Under the pieces are notes generated by a model that had not been told where the DNA came from, searched no databases, and saw nothing but the letters and a program-made list of their open reading frames with translations. Of a DNA stretch of 64,000 nucleotides, positions 33,400 through 44,373 are shown piece by piece. The DNA comes from Dactylorhiza incarnata (Eukaryota > Streptophyta > Magnoliopsida > Asparagales > Orchidaceae). Where the stretch lies: the NCBI GenBank assembly GCA_033032865.1, contig JAWHQI010000005.1, forward strand, positions 13,168,001-13,232,000. Direction: 5' to 3'. Position numbers and translations under genes: made by a program. The stretch's first letter is position 1; every line of letters starts with the position of its first letter.

Positions 33400-33450
33400 A
33401 GTCTACGAATTTCACCTGACACTTCGAATCTGAAGGTCGCGTGTTCGTTC
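33400..33450 (-). other. Primer-site region of TE6 (unusual)
   Basis: Just inside the 5' LTR the minus strand reads GAACGAACACGCGACCTTC. I do not see a match to a tRNA 3' acceptor end. Bases CGAACACGC-ACCTTC resemble the complement of the T-arm to variable-loop part of plant tRNA-Trp with one mismatch, which would imply priming from a tRNA fragment. Tentative. Confidence 0.4.
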
Positions 33451-33935
33451 TGTTGGTGCCAAAAATGGTACCTCCAAAATTCACACTAAAAGAGGGATGG
33501 GAGAAAACTGCGAAGTGCAGGCTACTAAGACAGAAGATGCTGGAACAAAAAGAAAACGATCACGAAATGGCGATCACGAAGAAATGAGACCGCTTACACA
33601 GGTTGTAAGCTGGAGCCTCGGAGCCAAAAGTCCCTTTTCTGATACCCCTACCCCTCTATTTATAGACGAGGGGGCTGCGCAAACGGGCAGAACTGAAAAC
33701 TACGGGTTGTCCGGGGTACAGGAGAGCCGGGGCAGGGAAATGGGGTACAAATAACAAAAATAAGGAAAACGATCTGACCGCTTAAGCTGGCGGTCTCACA
33801 CTGACCTGACCGCTTGGCACTTAGAAAATTCCAGTCGAGGAGGCAGCTGGCGATCTGGGCGGTCACCGAAACTGAGACCGCTGAGACCGAAAAATTTGAC
33901 CAGCAAGAGGAGGTCACGGGCTTTCCGGACAAACA
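33451..33935 (-). repeat. 5' LTR of TE6
   Basis: 485 bp, homologous end to end with 21205-21688. TATAAATA on the minus strand at 33657-33664; motif cluster at about 33770-33895. Confidence 0.93.
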
Positions 33936-33940
33936 GTGCG

Positions 33941-34903
33941 GCTTTTCTTTTCTCTCCTTCAAAAACTTTGGGCACTGACTCCGAATATGCCCTGTCTTCC
34001 TGCAATGATAGCATTCCGGTGGAGGTCATTCTTCTTCATCGATGCTCTCCTTTTCCTTCTTTGAAGATGACCCTTTCCTTCTTCCATATTTTTGGAAATA
34101 ATTCCGGAAGGTGTTTCTCCTTTCCGGATTTCTCATGAACTTTCAGAAATTCTTTACCAAGAGACTTTCTTCATCTTCATCCTCATCCTCTTGGCACTCC
34201 TTTGATTTTAGTGCCAACGCCTTCTTCTTTGGCTCCTTGTTGTATTCATCGTATTGGATCTTGAGTTCTACCTCATGGGTTTTGAGATTCCCAATGAGGC
34301 TCTAAACTGGGAGCGTTATTAGATTGTGCGACTCTGAGATAATCGTCACCTTTGGATTGAATTTTGGAGGAAGGAATCGAAGAATCTTTCGGATCAAGCC
34401 GTCGTTGGAGAAGGTTTTTCCAAGAGCTTTGGAGGCATTGACGATCTTGGTGAAGCGCGTGTGCATTGCATCAATATCTTCGCTTTCATACATCCTGACA
34501 TATTCTGACTCCATTTGGAAATGTTTTGAATCTTAAACCTGCAATGCACCTTCATGAGTAATTTCCAAATGATTCCAAATATCACATGCAGCAGTACATG
34601 CGGAAATTCTATTAAATTCATTTCTATCTAACGCACAAAATAAAGCATTCATGGCCTTGGCGTTATTTTTGCATTTAAGTTTATCTCTTTCATCCCATTT
34701 ATCCTTAGGTTTTTCTAATGTTACCTCTACAACTACAAACGTAGTGGAGAGTATTCCTCTTCTACCATAGTCCACACCTCAATATCTAGGGTCATAAGAA
34801 AACATCTCATTTTATTTTTCTAATAATTATAATCTGACCCAGTAAATAATGGAGGTCTACTAATTCCCTGACCCTCGAAAAAAGCAAAATAATAAGATGC
34901 CAT
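33941..34903 (-). pseudogene. TE5 gag, N-terminal part
   Basis: ATG at 34901-34903 (MASYYFAFFEGQG). The UBN2-type copia gag core follows: NAKAMNALFCALDRNEFNRIS, CDIWNHLEITHEGALQV, DIDAMHTRFTKIVNASKALGKTFSN, IRKILRFLPPKFNPKVTIIS, then a CCHC knuckle CYHCRKTGHIRSQC near 34000. Several frameshifts and stops are present. At the GTGCG site the frame passes in phase into 21199, so TE6 inserted into an already or later decayed gag. Confidence 0.85.
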
Positions 34904-34939
34904 TATTCTTGGTTTTTAAACTGATTTGGAATAACCTTC

Positions 34940-34951
34940 GCTCTGATACTA
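34940..34951 (-). other. Primer binding site of TE5
   Basis: Minus strand TAGTATCAGAGC: the tRNA-iMet complement TGGTATCAGAGC with one mismatch, three bases inside the LTR end at 34954. Confidence 0.82.
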
Positions 34952-34953
34952 CT

Positions 34954-35247
34954 TGTTGGATCGATAGGTGCCCTTAGAGGGGTGGTGAATAAGGGAATAA
35001 AAATTCTGTTTATAAAATTAAGAAATTTACTAAATTGTTTAAAAATAAATGAGAGTGAAATAACAATTTAGCTGAAAAAAATTGTAATATAGGAATTAAC
35101 GCCAAATGAAAGAAATCAAGTAAACACAAATAGAGACATGATTGTATTATATAAAAAAGGTGTTTACATAAATTTTATTTCAATATCGCTAGAAATCTGA
35201 GGCGTACAAATATAAATACTTTTTCCTTTTCTATACTGACCCGTATC
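34954..35247 (-). repeat. 5' LTR of TE5, U5-side piece
   Basis: Minus-strand end CGATCCAACA at 34954. It is homologous to 14352-14640 and is separated from the rest of the LTR (41433-42213) by TE7. Confidence 0.9.
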
Positions 35248-36741
35248 TTATGAGTCCCATTTATATACACATATTTGGACTCATCTGGGCTAGTTTACAT
35301 GCATTTGCAGTTCACTTTATACATGTTTTCGTTCATATTTAATAACCATCTATTATTCCACGCTAAGTGCACTTCTAGGCCCGTTCTTGGTGTATTTTCT
35401 TGTTTATCTTCTTTACTGTCTTTCATGCTGTGTTTTGTGCCACTTTCAGTGGTTTTGATTAGTGTTATGCTGGAACAGGGGTCGTGCAGGTGTTCCCGGT
35501 ACAAATCTGTACAGGAACACTGCGCACGATCACTGGTTATACTGCGCACGACCACTGATCGTGCGCCGCTGATCGTGCGCATTCATTTGCAGTCCAAAGT
35601 TGCTTTCTGAATTTGGTCGTGCGTTGTTACGCACGGTCGTTCGTTCGATCGTGCGCTTTATTATTTTCTACAGTTTTGTCTTGCAGATTTTCGGGCACAG
35701 TGCGCACGATCACCAACTTCCAGTGCGCACAACCACTGGTCGTGCGCCACTGATCGTGCGCCCTATTTCTTATAAATATACAGCCCTCGAAATTAGGTCG
35801 GAGGACATTCCAACTCCGCCGTTTTCGAGCCCTGTTTGCATCTTCCGCCCCTTGCATCATCTTCCACCACCAGGAGGTGCTCCAGGACTATTCTTCACGC
35901 CTATCTTGAGCCCGGAGATCACCTCGGCCATCTCCGTCATCCACAAGCTTCAAAAGGAAGGATCTCCGCCCAGATTTCATCGTCAAGATTGGGAGCCATG
36001 TATTGAAGTCGAGCGGATAGTGACATGAAGAAGATGGGTATATTGGGAGGTAGTGATAGCCCTCCTCTACCCCGGACGTAGTTGCGGACCGAGCTTGGAC
36101 GCGGATTGACAACCTTGCGATTCCAAACGTGAATCCCAACGAGCCTTCGGATTCGGTCGATTTCTTACTCTCTTTCAAATTGTAATGATATTGTAGGGTA
36201 GATTCATGTATTTTTGGATGATATGCACAATGAAATTTAATTGTAATGTTTATTTCATTGTTCTATGAAACCTTTTGGTTATTTGTGTATATGAGATGTG
36301 CCACCACTTCATGCACCACTCCATCCACTAGGTTCGTGTGCCGCACTAGCAATTGCTAGTGGCGTGCTTGTCGACGAGGTGCTTGCGACCCTCATTCCAT
36401 TTGCCTACTCATCCATCCGCCCTAGCGAAGTAGCGCGTTCAAGGCCTACGTAGACTCCATCCCGCCTCGTGAAGCATTGCATAGCGGCATTGCATAGGAG
36501 TAGTTGTAGTATTTTCTCTTTATTTCCACCAACCAAAACCCCCGTTTCCGCAACCCATCCGACTTAAGGACTTCAATCTCAAGTCCGTCCTCAATAGTTA
36601 ACTCCACCTTACTGTGTTCCTTCGAGATCGATACTTGGGGATTCACTCCCACATTTTATATTACTTGAACGATCGGTACACTGCCGTTTCGTGCCGCAGT
36701 CTTGCTACCGCCTATAGCGGTGTGCTGAGATTTGCGCATCA
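35248..36741 (+). repeat. 5' LTR of TE7
   Basis: 1494 bp. The GCGCACGATCA/GATCGTGCGC array spans about 35521-35762 and TATAAATA is at 35771-35778. It is about 220 bp shorter than the TE3 LTR, mainly in the array and the repeated U5 part. Confidence 0.93.
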
Positions 36742-36747
36742 AGTTTT

Positions 36748-36765
36748 TGGCGCCGTTGTCGGGGA
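36748..36765 (+). other. tRNA-Asp primer binding site of TE7
   Basis: TGGCGCCGTTGTCGGGGA, one C-to-T change relative to TE3. Confidence 0.9.
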
Positions 36766-36962
36766 ACACATTCGTGTGAGTTTTCTGGAGAGGGAGAATC
36801 TGAGATTAAAGCCCTTCCATTTTTGTAAATTGCTTCCTTTCTTTATTTTATTTCTTGTTATTCCTTTTTCCTGTTTATATTAGGTTGCTCTAGTAAATTT
36901 TTGTTAGGTGTAGTATTTTGCACAATAGTGTTTTTTATTTTGAATCATTTTATCTTCACACT

Positions 36963-38225
36963 ATGTGGGCTTCATTTAATATTCGATGTCGTTGGTGTGG
37001 AGATATTTCTCATGCTAGTGATAGATGCCCATCGGGAGATAATAGCCCTAGCACTCAAGGCCCAGCATATGGAGCACCAACTTCGCCTGGTACTCCATAT
37101 GGTGCGTGTAAGTCCTATGGCTATTCTGCTGCGCCTTTACCGTCATACTTCTTTTCGGCTTCAGCACCTGCTGTGCCAAAGAAGCCCGCAAGGCAGTGCT
37201 TGTTTTGTCAGAGCATGGATCATGCCTTAAGGATTGTGCTGCATTCCATCGCCAATTGGACGAGGATGACGAGCCGGATATCCGGATCGTCCCGACTCCT
37301 ACTTCTGGCAGCACACCTTCAACATCTGGTTATGTGCCCATTTCACCTTCAAGCTTTGAAGGGTATGATGTGGATACAGTCACCAGATGTGTGGCTGATC
37401 CAGGCTCTGACACGTCTGAGCCCATCTCCGCTGTACATATATCACCATGCATTGATTCGATTCTTTGTGAGGAATCGGTGCTTGATTTTTTCCAAGCACT
37501 ATTCCTCCCCCTGTTGTGCATACTACTATACTCGTCTCTAACGGCATTATTGAGGATGTGTCGCAGGATAAGGCTGGCGATCTATGTGTTATGCCTACTC
37601 CTATGGAGGAGGACAACCTTCTAGGTGAAGAGGAGCTTTCCCTGCACCACTAGAGGAAGTCCAAATCTTGGACATGGCTACGGTTGATCCCGCCGAACCT
37701 TGTAGCATTGATGACAATGCAAACATTATTTTACTTCCCCAACCTGATGGGAGTGAGACCGGGACCACTCCCCCGCTTGATTTTTATTTAAGTCATTCTT
37801 CTTGTTTGTTTCTTGATCCCCCTTCTTCATCTGATCCTGTGCAGGTTGAGTCTTCACCAGTACCCCAGGAGGACTTGGAGCATGATGCTCAAGTCAATGA
37901 TGAGAGCATCCTCTCATGTGAGGAGGTTGATCCCCCCTCCGTAGAGGAAGCTCCACTCATTGCCTTCTCCTCCTGCTGCCTCCCTGGATATGACACCTTG
38001 CTGGGCAAGGATTTATTTTGTGGTGAGACGAGTGAGGACCAGCTCTCCTCCTCTTCTTACTTCCTATTCCCGCTACCTGTGTTCAGCAGGTATTTTTATT
38101 TAGGTAGGGGAGTAACTGTTTTGTCGCCGTATCGGTACCCGCTACCGACACGCGTATTAGAACAGTTACCTGTTCATTTCCTTTTCCATACTCCCATTAG
38201 CTATAACTCTTTTAAATTTGAATAA
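36963..38225 (+). pseudogene. Zinc-knuckle acidic protein of TE7 (frameshifted)
   Basis: Begins MWASFNIRCRWCGDISHASDRC, the first CCHC knuckle, then the same Tyr/Pro/Ser segment as TE3 and a second knuckle CLFCQSMDHAL. A one-base deletion near 37228 shifts the frame inside that knuckle; the next frame continues with DCAAFHRQLDEDDEPDIRIVPTP. A further shift occurs near 37640, and the last frame runs from 37668 through SETGTTPPLDF to 38225. Compared with TE3 it is colinear over its full length, so the architecture is a family property. Not translatable as one protein now. Confidence 0.8.
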
Positions 38226-39934
38226 GTCGTGCTGGGATGACATTAACCCCAGTAGTTATCTTACCTTTTCCTGTATTTTTATTTTCATCTAGTTTAGTTT
38301 AGTTAGTTGTATTTCATTTTGCTTTGTACATTTTCTTTTGTTTTTGAGGAGCTCACTCCTGCAGGTCCTTCTTCTAGCTGGCGGATGCTGCAGCTTTTTC
38401 CTAGTTTACACGCCAATCTTCTGGTATGCTCACTTATGAGCATTCGGTACTCTCTTTCCCTAGACTTCATTTTGAATTTCCTGGTTTTATCTTATGTTTG
38501 ATTGCTTAGATTAAGTCTGGGGGAGAGCCGCTATGTGTTACCCACTGCACGTGCACATATCATTTGCATACTATAAGTATATTAAACTCATTTATCTTGT
38601 AGTGTTCGTCTTCACAGCACATCACACCACCCACTTGAGCACGCGCTTATTTGTCCATGCGTCTCGGGTAAATATTATTTTTCGGTGTGATTGAAAGATC
38701 ATGATGCTGGCATAGGATTGAGTGGCGGAGTAACATGTTGACTCTACCAGTGCTCCTTGTCGAGTGCTCGCGTCTTGTGTTGAAATTCTTGTAGAATTAG
38801 CTTTTTCTCATGCATTTAGTTTTATAATTTTCCAATTGCGTGAATACTGTTTATTCTACTCGTATTTCGTGAATCCAGTTGAATCTGACGATAGTGTAGG
38901 TGCGTGTGTAGACGATCGCTAGTGATGTATTGCTCGAGTCGGGAGGAAGGATATTCTTTCTCGGTGGCTAAGAACTTGCCCCTAGCGACTCTCAAAGCAT
39001 GGTTATAGGTTATTTCATTTGTGCGAGTGTGATATAGGCCATTCTTTGACCCGGTTGAGCCTTTGCACCATTCCTAAATGCTCTATCCTTGCTTAGCCCC
39101 TTTGTGCCTAATCCCTACCATTTGATTCAGCTCCACCTTCAATTCACCAAAACCAAAATGACTATCCTAATCGCACACCAAATTCTGAGCTCAAGCAATT
39201 TGTGCATTTAAAAGTTGGGTGTTGAGGCTGTGTATATTTATGGTTGTGGTGGGAATGCGTTATTGAAAATATAGTTGTGTTTGTTATTATATGTGCAAAG
39301 TTATAATTTTAAAAAAAATGTGAAAAGAAATGAAAAAAGTGTAAAGCAATGTATTTGGGAATAGGTGGTGTACACACCCCATAGTTTCATGTTTAAGTCT
39401 GGGGGTGTGGTGTACACATTTTTCATTATTTCCGGATAGTGTTTTTATTGCGAGCTCATTTGGGTTAGGTGTGCTAAGCCCCCACATTTATCATTGCCTA
39501 CCGCATTGTAGCCTAAGCTTAAATCATAACCTAAAAGTCCTATTGATTCGTACTCTGAACATAACCAGTGTCGTGGAGAGAGTGTGAACGGGCAAGCTTA
39601 TGGCCATCGTTATTGATGGATTTCTTTGGAGTTTGTCCCGATCCTCGATCTCTGGCAATATTCCACTTAGTGATCGAGCTACTTTCACCCTACGCGTGAT
39701 TGAAGGATTCACCACGATTCAAATTATGAGTAGCAATAATAAGTAGAAATGCAATCTAGAAAATTCTAATCTATTTCGCATGTTTAAAAGGTTTTCTACT
39801 GAAATTTCAACGCGCGAGTGTAAGCGACTTCGCATTATACTTCGCATATTCAATTACATTGCTAGCTTATGATTTTTCTACTTCACATGGGAGATAGTTT
39901 GCTCGGGATGAGCAAATGAGTAAGTCTGGGGGTG
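38226..39934 (+). other. TE7 3' non-coding region
   Basis: Colinear with TE3 6901-8630. PPT-like AAGTCTGGGGG tracts at 38511-38525, 39393-39410 and 39921-39934; hairpin ATGCTCA-CTTA-TGAGCAT at 38426-38443. The terminal-coding inverted repeat is at 38112-38169. Confidence 0.75.
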
Positions 39935-41427
39935 TGATGAATCTCATTTATATACACATATTTGGACTCATCTGGGCTAGTTTTCATGCATTTGCACTTC
40001 ACTTTATACATGTTTTCGTTCATATTTAATAACCGTCTATTATTCCATGCTAAGTGCACTTCTAGGCCCGTTCTTGGTGTATTTTCTTGTTTATCTTCTT
40101 TACTGTCTTTCATGCTGTGTTTTGTGCCACTTTCAGTGGTTTTGATTAGTGTTATGCTGGAACAGGGGTCGTGCAGGTGTTCCCGGTACAAATCTGTACA
40201 GGAACACTGCGCACGATCACTGGTTATACTGCGCACGACCACTGATCGTGCGCCGCTGATCGTGCGCATTCATTTGCAGCCCAAAGTTGCTTTCTGAATT
40301 TGGTCGTGCGTTGTTACGCACGGTCGTGCGTTCGATCGTGCGCTTTATTATTTTCTGCAGTTTTGTCTTGCAGGTTTTCGGGCATAGTGCGCACGATCAC
40401 CAACTTCCAGTGCGCACGACCACTGGTCGTGCGCCACTGATCGTGCGCCCTGTTTCCTATAAATATATAGCCCGCGAAATTAGGTCTAGGACATTCCAGC
40501 TCCACTGTTTTCGAGCCCTGTTCGCCTCTTCCACCCCTTGCATCATCTTCCACCACCAGGAGGTGCTCCAGGACTATTCTTCACGCCTATCTTGAGCCCG
40601 GAGATCACCTCGTCCATCTCCGTCATCCACAAGCTTCAAAAGGAAGGATCTCCGCCCAGATTTCATCGTCAAGATTGGGAGCCATGTATTGAAGCTGAGC
40701 GGATAATGACACAAAGAAGACCGGTCTATTGGGAGGTAGTGACATCCCTCCTCTACCCTGGACGTAGTTGCGGACCGAGCTTGGACGCGGATTGACAACC
40801 TTGCGATTCCAACCGTGAATCCCAACGAGCCTTCGGATTCGGTCGATTTCTTACTCTCTTTCAAATTGTAATGATATTGTAGGGTAGATTCTTGTATTTT
40901 TGGATGATATGCACAATGATCTTTAATTGCAATGTTTATTTCATTGTTCTATGAAACCTTTTGGTTATTTGTGTATATGAGATGTGCCACCACTTCATCC
41001 ACCACTCCATCCACTAGGTTCGTGTGTCGCACTAGCAATTGCTAGTGGCGTGCTTGTCGACGAGGTTCTTGCGACCCTCATTCCGTTTGCCTACTCGTCC
41101 ATCCGCCCTAGCGAAGTAGCGCGTTCAAGGCCTACATAGTCTCCACCCCGCCTCGCGAAGCATTGCATAGCGGCATTGCATAGGAGTAGTTGTAGTATTT
41201 TCTCTTTATTTCCACCAACCAAAACCTCCGTTTCCGCAACCCATCCGACTTAAGGACTTCAATCTCAAGTCCGTCCTCAATAGTTAACTCCACCTTACTG
41301 TGTTCCTTCGAGATCGATACTTGGGGATTCACTCCCACATTTTATATTACTTGAACGATCGGTACACTGCCGTTTCGTGCCGCAGTCTTGCTACTGCCTA
41401 TAGCGGTGTGCTGAGATTTGCGCATCA
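39935..41427 (+). repeat. 3' LTR of TE7
   Basis: 1493 bp, starts TGATGAATCTC right after the polypurine tract. Motif array about 40207-40450, TATAAATA 40458-40465. Confidence 0.93.
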
Positions 41428-41432
41428 GTATC

Positions 41433-42213
41433 CCCACAAACCGGTTGGCTTTAGCCTATCCTTCCCCGGATATGGGCTCAAGCCGCTCTAGCCAATCCTT
41501 CCCCGGATAAGGACTTGAGCACCCCCTAGATCTAATCACTTAGAACTAGTCTACAACACACGCAGTTAATTCCCCCTAAGCCGCGCAAGGACCTACTCGC
41601 CAACACAAGGCGATTTACCTATAAAGATTCACAATAAAGAAATGATACAAATAAAATATCCCTCTATGAGATTTTCTGGAGTTGAAGATGAAGAACAGTT
41701 GTAGCATAAGCGAGGATGAAGCGATTGTTCTTCGGATGCAGTGTGATGGATTCCTTCTCCAGAAATCTTCTTTAGCTTTGAGTGGGAGATGACTTTTCAG
41801 CAGAGTAACAGCTCTTGAAATTTGGCACAGGAATTCTCTTTGGGATGAGTTTTTCAAAATGAGAGAGAAAGCTCCATTTTATAAAACTTGGAGTTAGCGC
41901 CTGCGGTAGCTCCTAGCGCCTGCGGTAGCGATCATGTTGAGGCGGTTACGAAACTGCCACGACATGGCATTTTGGCACGAGCTGGAGCTAGTTCCAGGAG
42001 GTAGCACTAGCGCCTACGGTAGCGCTAACGCCTGCGGTATCGACTAGCACTGGCGGTAGTGCTCCTTTCAGAGAATTTGATTCCAAGTTGCTTTCTACCT
42101 GTGGAGTATTGCACCTATAGTTACTGCACACTATAAACACACGACAAGCAAGATCAAATACAATATGGGATTTGTTATTCTCAAATAAAGGGATGTGACA
42201 CACATGTCCAACA
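41433..42213 (-). repeat. 5' LTR of TE5, U3-side piece
   Basis: Ends on the + strand with CATGTCCAACA and the GTTGT duplication. Holds the AGCGCCTGCGGTAGC array at about 41892-42065. Confidence 0.9.
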
Positions 42214-42218
42214 GTTGT

Positions 42219-42388
42219 GTCCTTAGTTGTGTCTTTAGCTGTGTCCTGCTTGGAGTCTCATGCCAAGAGGTGGTGGAAGTCCCTTATGGACTCCACCTAT
42301 GCAGGATATGAGTGTGCGGACATCACATGGGATGAGTTCAAGATAGCACTCTTGGAGCATTTTGTGTCACAAACTACGAGGGACGAGC
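42219..42388 (+). pseudogene. TE4 gag core, middle fragment
   Basis: Resumes gag after TE5: CLESHAKRWWKSLMD and ADITWDEFKIALLEHFVSQTTRDEL, a Retrotrans_gag core with the conserved AxxWW and the F-x(6)-F spacing. The frame is open and continues in phase across the CGAGC target site of TE8 to 47307. Confidence 0.82.
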
Positions 42389-44118
42389 TGATGAGTCTGA
42401 TTTATATAGGGTTTTTTGGACTCATCTGGGCTTGTTTTCACGCATTTGCACTTCACTTTCTGCACATTATTGCTTATATTGCATTGATACTCCGGATTAC
42501 ACAAATTGCACCTTTTAGGCCTGTTGTGGTATGAAATTGCATGCTTTGTTGTTGGGGGCAAGCACAATGTGCTCCCCATTCTTTTTATGCGTTTATGCTT
42601 GAGCTGGAGGGGTATTCCCAGCTGGGTTGTGGCTGATGCAGGTGGACGGTTCATCCATTTTTTACCCAGAATTCATGTCTACGTATATCGCACGGTCATG
42701 CGTTTTCCTTGACGCGTGGTCGAATGCGATCGTGCGTTCTCTTCTGTGGTGAAAATGATGTAATGTCGTTGATCGTGTGTCTCTACGCTCGGGCAGTTGC
42801 CCGTGCGTGAAGGAATCGCACGATCAACCTGTTTAACCGTGTTTTTGGCCAATCTGAATTTGCCCGTGCGTTTTCACGCACGGTCGGCTTCGACTGTGCG
42901 TGAGTAAAACGCACGGGCACACCTACTTCGTTTTTCTGGCCTTTTTCCTCGATTAATATCGCACGGTTCACGCACGGTCATGCGTTCGACCGTGCGTGAC
43001 CAAATTTCTGATTGATTTCTATAAAAGCGCAGATTTCCACAATAATGAGGATCGACTCTTCTTTCCCGCGTCAAAGAGCTCTAGTTTCGCCCATTTCACC
43101 GCTCCATCACTGCCCACCTTCGGGAGGAGCTCCGGCCGCCATTCTTTTGCAAATCTCAAGACGGAGCATCCTCTAGGCCTCCTCCATTATTCGTGCACCT
43201 CCAAAGATCCATTTTGAGGGATTTTCTGCTGCATATATGAATTTCTCTGGTGAGATCATGGCCAAAGAAGATTGACGGAGAAGACAGGTATAATAGAAGA
43301 AGGTGACAGCTCTTCCGGACCCCGGACGGCAGTTAGAGCCCGAGCTCAGACAAGGATTGACAACCCCAGATTCCGGCCGTGAACCTCCGATGAGTCTCCG
43401 TGCTTTGGTTGTAATCTCAACCTCCTTTACATTGTAGTGTGTTATTCCATAATTATTTGGGTGTATGAACAATGTTTGTTAAACCTTGTTTTGTCATTTA
43501 ATATTTCATGTCTATGTGAAATCGTTATGTGTGGTTTATGCAAGTGAGGAGCGCCCCATTCCATCCTCCATCCCTCCGTCATGTTCGTGTGCCGCACTAG
43601 AAATTTCTTGTAGCGTGCTTGTTGACGAGGTGCTTGCGACCCTGATTCTGCCGGTGTGACCCACTCCATCCGCAAGCCTGCTCTTCCATCCGCCTAGCAA
43701 AGCGTGGCATAGCGGCCCGTGTAATCCATTCGCCTAACGAAGCAGCACGCTCAAGGCCTGCACAGTTCGATTCCGCTTGCCTACTCATCCATCCGCCCTT
43801 GCGAAGTAGTGCGTTCAAGGCCTATGTAGTTTTCCATCCCGCTTGGCGAAGCATTGCATAGTGGCATTGCATAGGAGTAGTTGTAATCATTTTCTTTTAT
43901 TTTCGAAAATCCAAATCACCCTCTCCCGCAATTCATCCGACCTAAAGGACTTCGATCTCAAGTCCTTCCTCAATAGTCAACTGCACCTTACTGTGTTCCT
44001 TCGAGATCGATACTCGGGGATTGACTCCTCGTTTTATATTTCTTGAACGATCGGTACACTGTCGTTTCATGCCGCAGTCTCGCTACCACCTATAGCGGTG
44101 TGCTAGATTTGCGTATCA
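42389..44118 (+). repeat. 5' LTR of TE8
   Basis: TGATGAGTCTG...GCGTATCA. Motif array at about 42690-43000, then TATAAAAG at 43020-43027. Confidence 0.9.
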
Positions 44119-44124
44119 AGTTTT

Positions 44125-44142
44125 TGGCACCGTTGCCGGGGA
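44125..44142 (+). other. tRNA-Asp primer binding site of TE8
   Basis: TGGCACCGTTGCCGGGGA, one mismatch to the tRNA-Asp complement. Confidence 0.88.
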
Positions 44143-44373
44143 ACACAGACGTGTGAGTTTGCTGTAGAGGGAGATAAGAGATAGTAGTTCCTTCCAGTGT
44201 GTATAGCCTCTTTGTTATTTTCATTTTGCTTCTTAAGTATATATTGTTAGTATTGTTTTTATCCCATTCTGTTTTAGACTTATAAAGCAAGTTTTTCCAA
44301 TTAGTTTTAATTGATTGTGTAGATTTTCTTGCAAAGAATTTCAATTTTTGTTATATCTGCATCCTTCAAAAAA

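Larger units (their letters stand above)
21205..33935 (-). mobile_element. TE6: Ty3/gypsy Tat-lineage element with antisense accessory genes (12.7 kb)
   Basis: Flanked by GTGCG (21200-21204 and 33936-33940) inside TE5 gag. LTRs are 484 and 485 bp, TGTTTGTCC...GCACCAACA on the minus strand, with about 11 differences by eye. Minus-strand order: gag, protease, RT, two RNase H domains, integrase, then 6 kb before the 3' LTR holding two genes on the opposite strand. The extra archaeal-type RNase H and accessory ORFs after pol are known hallmarks of the Tat lineage. Several stops make pol defective. Confidence 0.95.
35248..41427 (+). mobile_element. TE7: complete non-autonomous LTR retrotransposon (6180 bp)
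   Basis: Target duplication GTATC (35243-35247 and 41428-41432) in the TE5 LTR. LTRs 1494 bp (35248-36741) and 1493 bp (39935-41427); the 5' one starts TTATG instead of TGATG. tRNA-Asp primer site with one mismatch (36748-36765) and polypurine tract 39921-39934. Its protein is frameshifted. Same subfamily as TE3. Confidence 0.94.
14352..42213 (-). mobile_element. TE5: Ty1/copia SIRE-like element, split by TE6 and TE7
   Basis: Flanked by GTTGT (14347-14351 and 42214-42218). On the minus strand: 5' LTR (41433-42213 plus 34954-35247), primer site (34940-34951), gag (34903 to 33941, then 21199 to 20230), protease, integrase, RT/RNase H (down to 17272), a long 3' UTR, polypurine tract and 3' LTR (14352-15394). 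Without the nested elements it is about 8.9 kb, normal for SIRE. Frameshifts and stops throughout make it defective. It is homologous to TE11. Confidence 0.93.
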
